Assembly (NCBI GenBank): GCA_963920765.1
Contig: OY987243.1
Coordinates: 3,658,001 to 3,722,000 of the forward strand
Source: Ulota crispa
Taxonomy: Eukaryota > Streptophyta > Bryopsida > Orthotrichales > Orthotrichaceae
Length of the DNA: 64,000 nucleotides
Direction: 5' to 3'
In this document: in pieces, positions 1 to 12,530 of the stretch
Position numbering within the stretch: the stretch's first letter is position 1
Layout of the letters: each line of letters opens with the position of its first letter
Program-made: the position numbers and the translations under genes
The notes under the pieces: generated by a model
What the model saw: only the letters and a program-made list of their open reading frames with translations
Databases searched by the model: none
What the model was told of the DNA's origin: nothing

Positions 1-73
1 ATTCATTTATTTCACATATACTAGGAATGCAAATTGTTTTCATTTCATTTTTAAAACTTAATTTTTTGTTAAA

Positions 74-415
74 TTGGTTTATGTAAATGAAGATTGGGAG
101 AATTATTGGTACCAAAGAGCAACCCACCTTCTTCACTTGCTCCAAGCTAATGATTACTATTATGCTAAGAAACTCTGGGAGAATGAGAGCTTATGGAAAG
201 AAGAGTGGAAGGCAAAGCGGCTTGGAAAATGGCAACTTCTACATCCTCTTAGGACTAAGAAAATGCAAGATCAAATCAAAAAGCGAGCTTTAGAAGACAA
301 CAATATTGAAGAAAAAGAACCTCCAACAATTACAAAAAAAAGCAAGACAAGCAAAGGCAAGCCAAAGCCTACATCAAAAGGCAAAGGCAAAGGCAAGGGT
401 AAAAGCAAGGCATGG
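74..415 (+). CDS. Possible coding exon, lysine-rich tail, unrecognised
   Basis: An open frame runs from near the left edge to a good splice donor (gcatgg|gtatgt) after position 415. The first part is rich in Trp, Tyr and charged residues (DWENYWYQRATHLLHLL) and the last third is a basic Lys-Gly tract (repeated GKGKGK), which suggests a nuclear or nucleic-acid-binding tail. The frame could continue across a 1.5 kb intron to a good acceptor before 1926, where phase 0 reads DPTHLEAALLLIAAELFKAM and then stops. The family is not recognised. The ATG at 74 may not be the true start because the gene could extend left of the window. Coding status is inferred from composition and splice-like edges. 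Confidence 0.4.
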
Positions 416-689
416 GTATGTTTCATTCAAAACACTTTGTTTTCAAAATTCTCTAGTTTTTCTCTTTCATTAGTAGATTTCAATGTCTAGCATTACATTC
501 TAATAAATTTTGGTGGAGGTTGAACTCCAAGTGTGTCCTAGCTCATTTCAAAAAAATTGGTCATTTTGGAAGGAGGTCATTTGTTTTGAAATAACAACAA
601 CAAACACTAAATTATCATAAATGGATTTTTTCCCAATTTTGTGAAAAAATGTTGTCATTCTTGCTTTAGAGATTTTGTGTGCCTCTTAA

Positions 690-915
690 CCCTTCAAGGA
701 CCATAGGGCATAGTATATACGCTACCGTATAATTGGTATTTGCTACCAATAAGAAATTTAATTTAAGATCTCAAATACCTCACAAGAACCGCTTTGATCT
801 ATTCTCCAACTTCTTTGTTGATCTCAAATGTAATATAGGTGTGAATCCATTCTAAATACAAGAAAAATACCTTGTACTGTATTGCTCGCAGCAATAGGCT
901 TAAGTCATTTAGGGG
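690..915. mobile_element. TTAA-flanked TIR element, 226 bp
   Basis: The left end is TTAA followed by CCCTTCAAGGACC (690). The right end is the approximate inverse, gtcatttagggg, followed by TTAA (916-919). It is non-coding and belongs to the CCC...GGG/TTAA group found repeatedly in this window. It lies in the putative intron after 415. Confidence 0.6.
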
Positions 916-939
916 TTAAAAAGCCAGAAAATTCTATTA

Positions 940-1206
940 ATGAAGCTTGCAGTCCCCATTCAAAAGTACCTGGTGAAGTTCCAAAATGGAGAGACAAAGC
1001 AATTGATCGAATATGCAACATGTTTTGGAAGTGCTCCTCGAGTATGTAATTCCAAAGAACAAGTTTCTTATGTTTACTTGAACTGTGATTTTACATTTAA
1101 AGATGGTTCGATAGGGTATTGGAAAGATTCAACTAGTCGGAATTATATTGAGGGGATTTGTGTTGGAAGGGACGTACAAGAAGTTGTGTTTCTATTTAAC
1201 CCCTAA
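940..1206 (+). other. Unrecognised 88-codon open frame between two elements
   Basis: This ATG-led frame has a protein-like mixture of residues (five Cys, several aromatic). Its last codons and stop are supplied by the left terminus of the next TTAA element. It sits in the 280 bp separating two TTAA-flanked elements. No family is recognised. It may be an exon remnant or chance. Confidence 0.2.
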
Positions 1207-1866
1207 ATGCCCAAGGCACCCAATTTGGGTGTTTACAAAACTTTGAAGATGAATAAAATCTTATCAAATTATTATTTTTGGTATTTTCTTCTGAACACAA
1301 GTTTGTTTTGAAGTCTCTTTTCAATATCAAAAATTTGATTTAAAAAATAAACATTGATGATTTTTCTACTCAAGATTTTGTACAAGGGTGTCCAAGATTT
1401 TGTACAAGGATGTCAACTGTCATCTTGAGTTTTTTAGTGTTGGAAGATCTTGAAAATGAGCTTCAAATACACTAGAGCTTGGAGAAAAATCTGCATTAGA
1501 TATCCATTTTAAGAAAATACAAGAGTAGATTTTGAAAGCTGTAAATTGACTAAAGTTAAACATGTAATGACCTTAAACATCATATTTTTTTGATGATCAA
1601 CTTTTTAAATTTGACATGTGAAATGAAGATTAGAAAACTCCAAGTCTCTTTTGCAGTTTTAACACCCTCATGTTCAAACATTATAATCTTTCAAACTATA
1701 AGATATATTGTTGTGTTTTCTTTTTCCATATAATATCTAACATGTCAAATTTAAATTTGTACGGTTACAGTTTTTAAAAAAATGATGAGATTTATGAAAA
1801 GGTTGGTTGATTGGTTTCTTTTCTGAAAATTCCAAGAAGTTCAGATAGGCCTTGGGCATTTAGGGG
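1200..1866. mobile_element. TTAA-flanked TIR element with perfect termini, 667 bp
   Basis: The termini are perfect inverted repeats, CCCCTAAATGCCCAAGGC at the left and its exact complement at the right. TTAA lies at both sides (1196-1199 and 1867-1870). There is no open frame of note inside, so it is non-autonomous. The interior is related to 56255-56874 (shared stretches around 'caagattttgt' and 'atgagc.tcaaatac'). It is the best-preserved member of the family and therefore probably among the youngest. Confidence 0.8.
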
Positions 1867-1925
1867 TTAAGGTAGAGACACTTACTGCACAGAAATGTTC
1901 ATAAAGTTCAAATTTGTGCTTGCAG

Positions 1926-2335
1926 GATCCAACTCATTTGGAGGCAGCCTTGTTGCTGATCGCAGCAGAGCTTTTCAAGGCTATGGAGGGGCTACAAACT
2001 TAGCACAAAGGGCTCAGTTAAAACAATATTGATGTGGATTAGCAAGCCCTATGGACGTGTGCAATTGGTCTAGGATTAGACTTGGCCTTTTCATTGAAAT
2101 AAAACTACCAAGGCTCTGGCCTTATTCACGTTTCTTGATAAAATGGACGAGCAAATTTAATTGTTCATTTCAAAGCTCAACTTATGTGTTTGAAAATATT
2201 TGCGTTGTTGTTGAGTGCAGATTAGCATTGCATGACACAAATCCATCAGTTACAGCAACATGTGTAAAAGCATTGAAAGCGTTGAACACATTGCTAAGCT
2301 ACTCTGCCAATGACTTTATTTCCGGTCATCAAGAG
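1926..2335 (+). CDS. Two possible exons of a helical-repeat protein
   Basis: Exon candidate 1 starts after the acceptor at 1924-1925. Exon candidate 2 (2221-2335) has a clean acceptor (gagtgcag) and donor (gag|gtatca) and encodes LALHDTNPSVTATCVKALKA followed by LNTLLSYSANDF. That is the amphipathic helix-turn-helix look of a HEAT-type repeat, as in RPAP1/MINIYO-like proteins. The family suggestion is weak and from memory. No complete gene can be assembled, so this may be a fragment. Confidence 0.3.
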
Positions 2336-2773
2336 GTATCATTCTCCTATGTAGATAGCTTGCAGCAATGATTTGGTTACTCAGAAGCTTGTCTTAGCTC
2401 TTGAAATGAATTCTCAATTATGGTAGAATCTAGCAAATTCATTTTTCTTAAAATATTGCATTTATAAATAACGTGAAGGCGCTCAGGAATTAAGGGTTAA
2501 AGGGTCGGGTATGGGTGTACAGACTGTATTTGATTTGGTTGCATTGTCACCTAGTTTCCAATTATCATCATTCCCTTTATTTGAATGAATAAATTCATTT
2601 GCTTTTGTGCCTTCCAAGATTATGTTGCAGCATAAGGGTGTTCAAAGTACGTACAAGTTTTCATACTAACTGAAACTATATTGTGGCAACTTTAACTACA
2701 AATACTTTGAAATCAAAATCATTTATTCCCTTAACCATATGCTTCACCTGTAATGTAGGAGGACGCAATGTGA

Positions 2774-2800
2774 GCACCATATTCGTTAATTTGGGAAAAC
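2774..2800. repeat. Isolated end of the CACCATATT TIR family
   Basis: The sequence caccatattcgttaatttgg matches the terminus of the MITE family seen at 25267, 29022 and 30984. No matching inverse end is found nearby, so this is a remnant. Confidence 0.4.
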
Positions 2801-3039
2801 AAAACCTGATTTCTGGAATTTCAAATTTCCCTTTTTCAGGAGTTTTTAAGTGATTTAAAGTGAATTTTATGTTTACTGTTTATAACACCTTACATCAATG
2901 ACATAATATCCTGAAGGAATTATCAAAAAATTCACTTCAAATTATCAATATATTCTCACAAATTCAAAATTCAATTTCTCAAAATATATTTTGGGAAATT
3001 GTTTTTCTCAAATCAACAAATATTGTGTTTTTGGCTATG

Positions 3040-3340
3040 AAAAAACATTATGTATGCCAAATAGGTAGTTGTGTTTTATTTGTTTTTTTCCTAAAAGTGA
3101 TCATGAAAACATGATTAATTCATCAAGGGAGGCAACAAAAATCTCATCAAATACATTCATATTCTTAAGTAACACAAATTGTGAGGAGATTCACAAACAT
3201 GATTCTAGGTCACATACTGTCCTTGCAAATTTCATGAGGTTAGCGTGTATTATTCACGATTGCAACTTTTGGTAACAATATTACCATTTTTAGGCACTTG
3301 TCACACCAATGACACTACTCATACTAGTGAATAATAGTAT
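3040..3340. repeat. Diverged copy of the 21640/48834 element interior
   Basis: Shared words ('caaattgtgaggagattcacaaacat', shortened here, and 'ttcatgagg') align with the interior of the elements at 21640-21983 (same direction) and 48834-49157 (opposite direction). Clear TTAA ends are not preserved. It contains no convincing gene. Confidence 0.45.
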
Positions 3341-3533
3341 AGAACATTGTGGCCAAGTGTAGGTTGCAGCGAGCAACCTCTAATTCAAGGGTTACTTATG
3401 AAAACTAAATTTGAGATATTACTTTTGAATTGCAATCTTCATTGGTTTGAAATTTACCAAGCATCAAACTATTATTATAAATCAAGTTCAGTTACAATTT
3501 CAAAAAAATCTTACATATATTTAACTTGGAACA

Positions 3534-3831
3534 TGGTATTCATTAATTTGGAAAAACAATAGGTACCATTTTGTACTTGACCTTAATCCAAAATTGCCAC
3601 CTTAATTTAAAATAAGGAGGTCACCTGCAACCTAGTTCATGAACTTCTATACAAAATTTTAGAAGTTAATGAACTTTCTGTCAAAAAAGAGCGTATTTTG
3701 GAAGATATATATCTCATTTCATTTGAAAAAAATCAATAGATTCCCAATTCAATGAATATGACATTCTCTAGAAAAAAAAGCCAAGAGTCCCACTTTGTAC
3801 GGTTTATCCCAAATTAATAAATAACACATTT
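3534..3831. mobile_element. MITE of the CACCATATT family, diverged
   Basis: The left end ggtattcattaatttgg and the right end ccaaattaataaataac form an imperfect inverted pair about 300 bp apart. The interior begins with the family's typical 'accattttgtac' stretch. It is non-coding. Confidence 0.45.
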
Positions 3832-4595
3832 TGGATAAATAATGTGGCCTAACTGATAGTTTGGCTTTAAAATTTTAATATAACTTTATAATAAACACAT
3901 AGTAATTACATTATCTAACCAATTCTTTGAGAAACTAAACTTGCAAATTGTATAACATTAATAGACTGATTGCTACATGTCTCAAAATCTAAGCATGTGT
4001 CCCTTCCAAGTCTTTTTAAATCCTTTTTCATCTAATTTGTAGCTTCTCAATAAGCAATGGTAGATGATTTGTAATGCAAATTTTAGGGAAATAGAAGTAC
4101 TTAGAATATTCCCTTATAAAATACCATGTATTTTGTATTTTATGAAAACATAAAAACCAATTCAGGATTTCTGATTTTCATTGTTATATATAATATAATC
4201 AAACGACATAAAATTTGTTAACAAGAAAACACAATCTTTTGAACAAAAAATAAAAAATTTGTGTCAATTTCTTGGGGAGGTCACTCTATGTACATTTTGA
4301 GTACCTCGTGCGATGAGGGGTTTACTTTTTGGGGGGCTATTTATCTTGTAGGCAAGAATTAAAGAATCCCTATAATTACTACTAATTGGCAAAATGGCTT
4401 ATTTGATGGAACTTTATCATTACTTATACTTTCTATTTCAATGCAATTTAATCTAGGCTATATTCTATAAAAAAAAACCAAGAATTGAAAAACAAGTTGA
4501 AAGGAGAAAGATTAGACAAAGAAGTACACAACCCTGTTTTTCTTCCTAAAGCCATAAAGCTACCCATTTTAATTTGAAGAAATTGAGCATCTGAT

Positions 4596-4599
<4 letters not shown>

Positions 4600-4653
<54 letters not shown>

Positions 4654-4655
4654 TC
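4600..4655. repeat. (TA)n microsatellite
   Basis: About 23 uninterrupted TA units are followed by short imperfect ones. The open frame reading (IY)n across it on the minus strand is an artefact. Confidence 0.9.
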
Positions 4656-7600
4656 CAAGTATGCCCCCAATTGTACACACATGCTATTGGAAATTTAGTT
4701 TAGAGGATCCAATACATGACAAACTAAATTATATGTACAAAATACTAATGATCCACATTTGAGGGTTCCCTAAATTACTTATAATTTTTTTCTGGATTTT
4801 AATGGCCTCTATCTTATTTTTTTAGTTTTTTATAAATTTTAACCCAAAAAGAAAAAAAGACTATAGTGCCTAGCTAAGATGAAGGGATCCGGGCAAAATA
4901 TTCATTTCATCTTAAGAGAGCATTCATCATAGCCAAACAGTGTGCGGGGAGTTTTTGAACTTCTTCAGCAAAAAGCCTACATTTCTCATTTTTATCCGGT
5001 TCATTTAGTGCATGCTTTGGCTATTCCCTCTATACTTACATTATAATTAGAACTTTTTTAAAATTTGGTCAGTTTTTAGCCGGTTGATGTAGATTTCAAT
5101 CGGTTTTTTCCTCATTTCATTTGCCTGACTTTCTATTGTTTTTTTATTCTTCCTGTTCATTGTAGCCAAATATCCCTTGCAGCTCCCCAATACTAAATTT
5201 GCTGGGCTACTTCCATGTCAAGGACAGTGATCTTATTCAAGCATTTTTCTTACACATGTTCATCTTAGCCAAGTACTACTGTATTTATATTTTGTCGCAC
5301 GTTGTTTCTAAAATGCACTAAGTTACCTCCTTGAGGCCAAGTTTTAATTGTGCTTGTGCTGCAACATTTTATGTACTTAGAAATATGTCAAAGGCATAAT
5401 AAAGCTAGAGTTGGTTTAAATATTCAAAGAAGTGGTGAATATAGTTGTATTTTATGTTAAAAACATACTTCTGGAATACATCAAATTACAAGACGTTAAA
5501 AGGATAGAATGCTCATGAAAGTTTGGAAGAAGAAGGGGTAAAAGTATGAATCCGTTACCCAAATTATAAGAATATGCCAAGACCAAAATGAACACATATT
5601 GCATTAGAGCATGTAAACTCTTTCAACACAGTAGAGAGTTAAATAGATACTTTTCATTTCAACTACGGATATCTTAATAAATAAATAGTGGTTTTTGGTT
5701 GAGTACCAAAAAAAAATTGAAAAAATATATGACATGGCATGTGAAAACATTTAAAGTGATATTCTATATGCTCAATTAAATAACAAATTTTGACAAGGTA
5801 TATTTTGCTTTGTGAAAACATGACATGCATTTTTATTCACAAATTAATATGAGTTTTTAGATAACCATGTTAATATTGAAGCATCTATCATTTAAAACTA
5901 TGTAAGAACAAGAATTTTGGTATTGAATTAGTGCAAAAAAAATATCCTTTTGTTCAAGCCTTCCACCAAAGTTCACATAAACATGATATAAACTACAAAA
6001 ATTGCATTGTTTTAGGGAATTGCTAAATCAACCACCACACTTTTTACTAAACGCACTGCCTAGCACAATTTCTAGGAGTTTCACAAAGAAAGTAAGGGCA
6101 AATTTTATATTCTATTGGATGATCATTTAATGATTATGGTGAGCATATTTATTCTAGAATTGTATATATGGAAATTAATTCAAGTAAAAGAAAGTAGAAA
6201 GTAACGAGTGAACTTATAGAAAGAAAGGAGGGAAGAGTGGATAAACAAAAGAAAAACAAAAGGAAATACTCATGTATGTTTGCCATCATCATTGAAAGGT
6301 CATTCAAAGTTATCAATTCTTTTCTTTAAGGAACTTCTGAACATGATGCAATGTGGTGGATTTAGTAGTGTCTTTGTTTCATAGCAAAAGGTGGATTTAT
6401 TTGTTCACTGTGATTATTAACAATAATCACAAAAACATAACGTTTTTGTAGCCTTTTATGGTGGTTCATTAGATCTCGGCATGAAGTTGTATTTTCAAGC
6501 CTTCTTTTTAATTATAATATTTCAATGGAATGTGGATTGATGATTGACTTATTTTTGCCAACATTGGTTTAATGATTATTTATAGGTTTAGGATTAGATT
6601 TGATGCTAGTTGGCACTTGTTTTCTTGGGGCTTTTACATTTCCAATATATATGAAGATTGAATCAGTTCTTCATCATCTATTTCAATGTCTTAAATTAGA
6701 TAGTGTTATTTATCAAAAGATTTGTTACTTTTTTGGGAAAATATGTCATGATATATGCAATCCTATGAAGTAACTAGCAAGGCGAGGTTAAATCATGCTA
6801 GCTTAAAGGTGCATTATTGTATAGATGGTTTAGACAAATAATGCGTTTAATCAAAAAATTGCATAGCAATAGGATTTTCTTGTATTATTTACTTATTTAC
6901 TAAAGAGAACCCATAAAGGAATTGCATATATTGTTTTGTTTTGTAATACCATTGAATTTTTAGTTTGTCCAAAATGCACGACAAGCTCAATAATTTAGTT
7001 TCTTAAGCGCCATAATATGCCAAAAAGTCACATGTTATGCATGCTTAATACTATGTTAAAAGTTCTCCAATCCCATTTATATAACTTCTGCATGACCAAG
7101 TAATTGAAAAAATGACTACAATGCACTGCCATAAAAACACAATATACTACCTTATTCTAAGGGAGTGGTCGGCACATCCTTGCCTAATATTCAATTTACT
7201 TGATACCTAAGTTAAATAAATATTAGCATCAGTAATATTCTCAATGACAATTTGACTAAAAAATAATATCTCAAAAACTTTCTCATCTTTTTATTGAAGT
7301 ATTTTCCTCAAACCGCCATCCTTTGGTAAAATGTCTATAGTTCTTTACAATTTACTATTGTGATGTTCTTTATTAGAATGCTACAATATGTATTTAGTAT
7401 GTTAATGATTACTTAATAGTGACAATGGCCATCATAACCAAGATGGCCATGACCCTAAACCACCACCAAAATCAGATTATTGCTTAAATATTTTATGAGC
7501 TTCATGATGCTTGTACATTGAACTTGTTCTCATTGCATTGAACTATTAGAAAATAATGAGATATTGCACAATCCTTCATAACATAGAGGGGAATATGTGA

Positions 7601-7863
7601 TTTTCCAATTTTACAGTTAGTCAAATGCATCGTGTGTTTGTTTTTTTTACACAATCACATATGATCTATGAAATGTAGTTTATGTTTTTCAAGTTTGCTA
7701 TTATTCTATATGTACCAAATTATCTTTCCTTTGTGAACATGAATTAAAAAAAAAATTGTCATTAAGAAAATTTTATCTTTATAGAGACCAAGTGCCTGAC
7801 TTTAATTCCAAGTTCAAAAGTATTGAATTTCATTAGTGAAGTTATGAACTCTCCAAAAGGCCC
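4656..7863. other. AT-rich stretch without recognisable features
   Basis: No long open frame, terminal repeat pair or RNA gene was recognised. Composition is uniformly AT-rich with scattered homopolymer runs. The same holds for 3832-4599 apart from the TA run. Confidence 0.5.
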
Positions 7864-7867
7864 TTAA

Positions 7868-7937
7868 CCCTTTAAGGTCGGGGCTCACTGGATCATTGTT
7901 AAGATTGACCAATTTTGGTTGCCTCGACTCTAAAGGG
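7868..7937. mobile_element. Minimal TTAA-flanked TIR element, 70 bp
   Basis: TTAA occurs at 7864-7867 and 7938-7941. The ends CCCTTTAAGGTCGGGGC and the inverse of CCCTTTAGAGTCGAGGC agree at 14 of 17 positions. About half the element is terminal repeat, so it cannot code for anything. It would fold into a single hairpin. Confidence 0.65.
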
Positions 7938-8579
7938 TTAAGAAGTGTCACAAAGGCTCTCAAGACATGTACTTCTTACATCATATAAATCACTAATCAC
8001 ATATTTCCGCCCACCCTTTGTATCCAATGCAATCATGAAAGTTGTATTGTTGTGCCATCTCAATTGAACAAGAGATGTACAATAAAACCATAATTTCTAT
8101 TTTACTCAATTTGTATAATCAAGAGAAGTACTTGGATAGTCACTAGTGAAGAAAGTCATATGAAGTGGAGCCACTTCACACATGCTTGTAATGTACCATA
8201 TCTAGGCTTAATAAATGTTAAGAGTATCAAATTTTAAGAGCCTTATAGAGGTTTCATAATTTTTTGATACGATGATTGTTGGAAATAAAGTTTGAAGCAC
8301 ATAGTTAATCAACTCAATATCCAAATTGATTTATATGGACATCAAATAAATCATGAAAGTCTCATTGCAAACAAATAAAATACATGAAAAGAACACAATG
8401 CCAATTGAGTGTCACTTATATTCATAAATATCATGTTATGTTCTCTTTGCTATTGTGACAAACAAATTTCAATTATAAATGATAATGTCATATACATGCT
8501 AATGTAATTAGATCTTCAAAGAAGACAAATAAAGTGTAAAACTACATAGCATTCTTGACAAGGACTACAAAATCCCCTT

Positions 8580-11500
8580 TCAATTACATGTCAAATGCTT
8601 CTCACAATTACGGCAAGACACTACATTCTCTCCCTTCTCTATCATACTTTTTGTAAAGCATGCATCACATGCAACTTTTGGAATTCTAAGAAACACAGTC
8701 TTTTTCTTTTTTAAATTTGAAATTAACTTGTGAGGTGGAGGTGTCAAACTAGGTTGAACTTGGCTTACATGCAATGTCTTCCCTCCATCATTCTTCTCTT
8801 TTTGTTGTAGAGATCTTCCATGTCCCATCTTTGTACGTTGCACATTGTTCTGAATAGAGGATATAGAACCTTTGCTTGGAAGTATAATACATGAAGGTTT
8901 TTCAAAAGTAAAAGGCTCCTTCATAGATTAAATACAACCCTTGATTATATCCTTCTTGTACTTCTTCTCCGCTCCTCCATAATTTGCCATGTTGGACTTT
9001 GCTTCTAAAAGTAGTGATTCCACTTCATGGATAACTTGCAAGAAATCCTCACCGTCATCATTGTCCGTTGTATTATCATTTATAATATCTTCATTGTGGA
9101 AATCTTCTGTGATAGGTTGAAGAAGTGGTTCTATGTTTGTACTAGAACAAGAAAATCCTTCATCATATAAATATTGATAATGTTCCTTCAATATCAATTG
9201 CACTACAAGAATGTGTTTGCATGTTCATATAGTTGAGGCACAATCACAAAAATGAGTACATACGGACATAGTGTACCTAGTATTTGGAGTAGTCTCACTT
9301 GCTATATGGAAGAGCATTTGATTGACATCCAGAACCTCTAAAACATCTTCAGGTTGACTTTCAAACTTTTGGAAAAGTCTTTGTGCTCTTGCTAGACGAC
9401 GTCGATGAGGCTTATCATTTGCTCTTCTAAAGAACCTCCCAAAATCACCTATAATATAAAAAAAAATTTAGATGTCAAATATGACACAATTGAAAATGTA
9501 CTAATAATCCAAAAACTAAAAAACAACAAGAATTTCACATAAGAAATACTTACTTATAACTTGAACTTGTTTGAAGTGGTCTACTAGAGTAGGCCCTCCA
9601 ATGCAACTTCCATCCGCTGCACTTCCAATGATGGCAACAATCAAATCTCAAACTGATCAATTTACTTTTCCTTGTAGTAGGGTATACTTGATCCACTCCC
9701 AATGTTTTTCTACATGATTTGTTGTGTCAACACCGCCATATTCAAATAGTCTCCCAAATTTAGGCCACATTCTTCTCCAAGAGATTGTATCATTTGCCCA
9801 TCCAAGTTTTATATACTCTTCTACCCCAAGAATATGCTCAAAATCTGCATAGAATTGTTGTTACTTTTGTTCAAAATGATCTTCTCATGGGCAATTCAAA
9901 AGTACATGAAGACTTTGCCACACTTTGTCTTTCTCTAGTATAGGTACACGTGTGAGAAAGTTCTCACTCCATGCTTTCATAACATGAAACCAACAAAAAA
10001 AAACCCGTCCTGCAACTTGCTCTTCTCCAAGTGATCCATCCTTCCAACAATGAATATCATTGTTAACAATACGTGTTATAGCATTCAACAATGTCTTGCA
10101 TTTATCAATTATGAATGCTAATGGTCTAACCTCTCCAATATTGGAAAATACATAAGTCAATTCAAGTTCTATTGCTATTCCTTCATGCCCTCCATTTTTG
10201 TCTTTGGTACATAACATATAGAAAACATGCATGGCTTTTCCATCTTGATTTGGAACTACTATGGCATATAGGGGTAAGTCATAATGATTAATTTTGAAAG
10301 TTGAATCAAAAACCCATGAATTACCCCTTGAAAATTGCTTCGCATTTCTTTTCATAAATTCGTCTTGTATTACAACAACAAAAGGCCGTTGGTTTGGATC
10401 TTTGTGCTCTGGGCAATATTTTTGATAGAAAATAACATTTTCTTGTTTTTGAAGCCTAATGACTTCCACATTGGCAGCATCCCAATCATTGGTTCTTAGT
10501 GCATCTACAAAAACCACAATAAACATATACAATGAATTTTTTTTATAAAAAATATATTTAGAAACATGCAATTCAAAACAGCCGTAGAGAGAAAAATACC
10601 ATTTGATCTCATGGAACATGATAGTTGCTCAACTTCCTTCGGAATAAGGAAAAATTGATATGTTATACACTCCATATCAGAAACCATAGCTTGCATTTTC
10701 TTCTCTTCTTGAACAGATACTAATGCCATTGTAGATGTACATATCATAAGCTTCAAATTTTCCATTGCAAAGGAAACAACCATTGGATGTATAGGCAAAA
10801 ACATCTTGTCCACTTCCAAACCAGGATGATGCCCACTGTGCTTTGAATGCACAAATATTTTTGCTTCCAAAGAAAATTTTGAGTTTGTTGAACATATTTG
10901 GCTATTAAGAAGTATCAATACTTTTATTTGAAACTTGCATTTGCATTTCATAGACTTCCTTTCTCTTCTGTAAATAGAAATGCTCACATCATCTTCTCTT
11001 TTCCTCTTTCTTGATCTTTTCTTTCCACCTCTATGGCATCGAAAATATGCAATTCATTCACGATTTGTAAATTTTGATTGAGAAACATGCCTTATTACAA
11101 TATGAGTGTTGCATATATCATCTAATTTGGCATCAACAAGTTCACAAGGGATACTGTGAACCTCATCCCAAAATTGTATATCTTGACAATGTAGACAAGA
11201 TTTTAAACAATTGTCAATGTATAATAGGGATATCCCACCTACATTTTCAGCAATAGCCCACCTATTGTGTATAGCAGAAGTCGTGGCATGCAATGATAAA
11301 TGCTTCCCGCTAAGACCAACATGAGAAGTAGACACAATAGATGACCAAATTCCTCTATGAGGTATTTCCTTCTCTTTTGTATCATTTGAAGTTGAGAGAC
11401 CAACTCCATCAACAATTTCTATTAAATTCAAACTATTTTGAAGTTTCACCCACTGTTCAAGAGTGTGAATAGGATCATTGACATCTATAGGTCTTCCATG

Positions 11501-11944
11501 GCTTTTAAGAAATGGACAAAAATTCCCATCTGCTGCACGAATCTCATTGAAAGTAGGATTTGTTTATTTTTATAAACAAACAATCATAAGATTCCTACTA
11601 TCAAGTGTAAATTGAATGAATTTAGTAAAAGATTCTATAGGAACATGATCAAAGGAAGGTTTGGAAAGCTCATCTATGAGATGTGTTAAGTCAGCAGTCA
11701 CAAAGTTTGATTCCCGCCCAACATCTCTTTCCCACGTGCGCTCCATGTCTTCATCAGAATCAAAACTTGACTCAAAATCAGATAAATAAAAGTACGCATC
11801 TTCTATAATTGAGGAAGAAGTTGACAATTGAGCCTCCAAAGATCCATGAAGTATGTCTTCAACTTCTATTATGTACTCCACATCGTCTTCAAAATCAGTA
11901 GGATAGTAGGAATTATCTTCATTGAAGTCAATGTCCTCTTCCAT
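8580..11944 (-). pseudogene. Mutator/FAR1-like transposase gene, decayed
   Basis: Read on the minus strand from 11944, pieces occur in the order expected for a MULE transposase. First is an acidic N-terminus (MEEDIDFNEDNSYYPTDFED). Second is a region with CLKSCLHC (11449-11054). Third is a FAR1/WRKY-GCM1-like zinc finger, KCKCKF followed by HSKHSGHH (10987-10800). Fourth is the DDE core with FDSTFKINHYDLPLYA (first Asp), FIIDKCKT (second Asp) and FCWFHVMKAW (10619-9885). Fifth is a region with TNHVEKHWEW (about 9700). Sixth is a SWIM finger, CDC..CKH, near 9230-9270. Last is a Cys-rich tail, CDACF...CRNCEKH. Stops interrupt several segments, including one inside the SWIM finger, and the frame changes after 11570 and 9885, so it is probably inactive. 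Some gaps could be introns. Cut-and-paste transposition of MULEs by DDE transposases is established; activity here is not. Confidence 0.75.
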
Positions 11945-12530
11945 GACAAAACCCTAAAATAAAGCAAAACTCCAAAGCTTCATAATAAAATGTCCTAAAC
12001 CCTAAACCATAAACCCAAGAAAGACGGTGTTGTAATATGCTCATTATAAGTGCTTAGAAGTGAGTACTCCCATTACAACCCTAAATATTTGATAGAAAAA
12101 ATGAGAGAGGAAAAAATAGAAATGCCCTACAAAGATTTCAAAGATGAAATGTTTCAAACCCTAAACCTTGAAACTAGAAAACCTCACAACTACACTATGA
12201 GTGTTTAAAAAAACACTATTTTTGTAACCCTAAATCTTTAACACAATGTTTATAAGTGGAAAATATTGAAGTTTTTACAAAGAGTTTGATAATAAAATGC
12301 TCTAAACCTTAAACTCCAAGAGGAGAAGGTGAGTACAAGCATCCTCTAAGTATTTAGAAGAACACTCTTTATGTAACCATAAACTCAAAGAATAAAAGAT
12401 GAGAACAAGCATCCTATAAGTAATTAGAAGAACACTCTCTACACAATCTTAAATCTCCAATACAACAAAAGCTAGTGTTGAAAAGAAAATGAAATCTCTA
12501 CTAGGATGTTAAGAATGCAATGCTAGATAC
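11945..12530 (-). promoter_or_regulatory. Upstream region of the transposase with telo-box motifs
   Basis: AACCCTAA-type telo-boxes recur upstream of the transposase start (near 11949, 12001, 12078, 12158, 12226 and 12526). There are also repeated units 'acaagcatcct.taagta.ttagaagaacactct' around 12330-12440. Telo-boxes are known promoter elements of growth-related plant genes. Their role here is inferred; they could be subterminal repeats of the transposon. Confidence 0.35.

Noticed and set aside
4448-4678. Minus-strand frame with an (IY)n run
   Set aside because: Produced by the TA microsatellite.
11997-12022. Interstitial telomere tract
   Set aside because: Only two to three units of CCCTAAA; better described as scattered telo-boxes.
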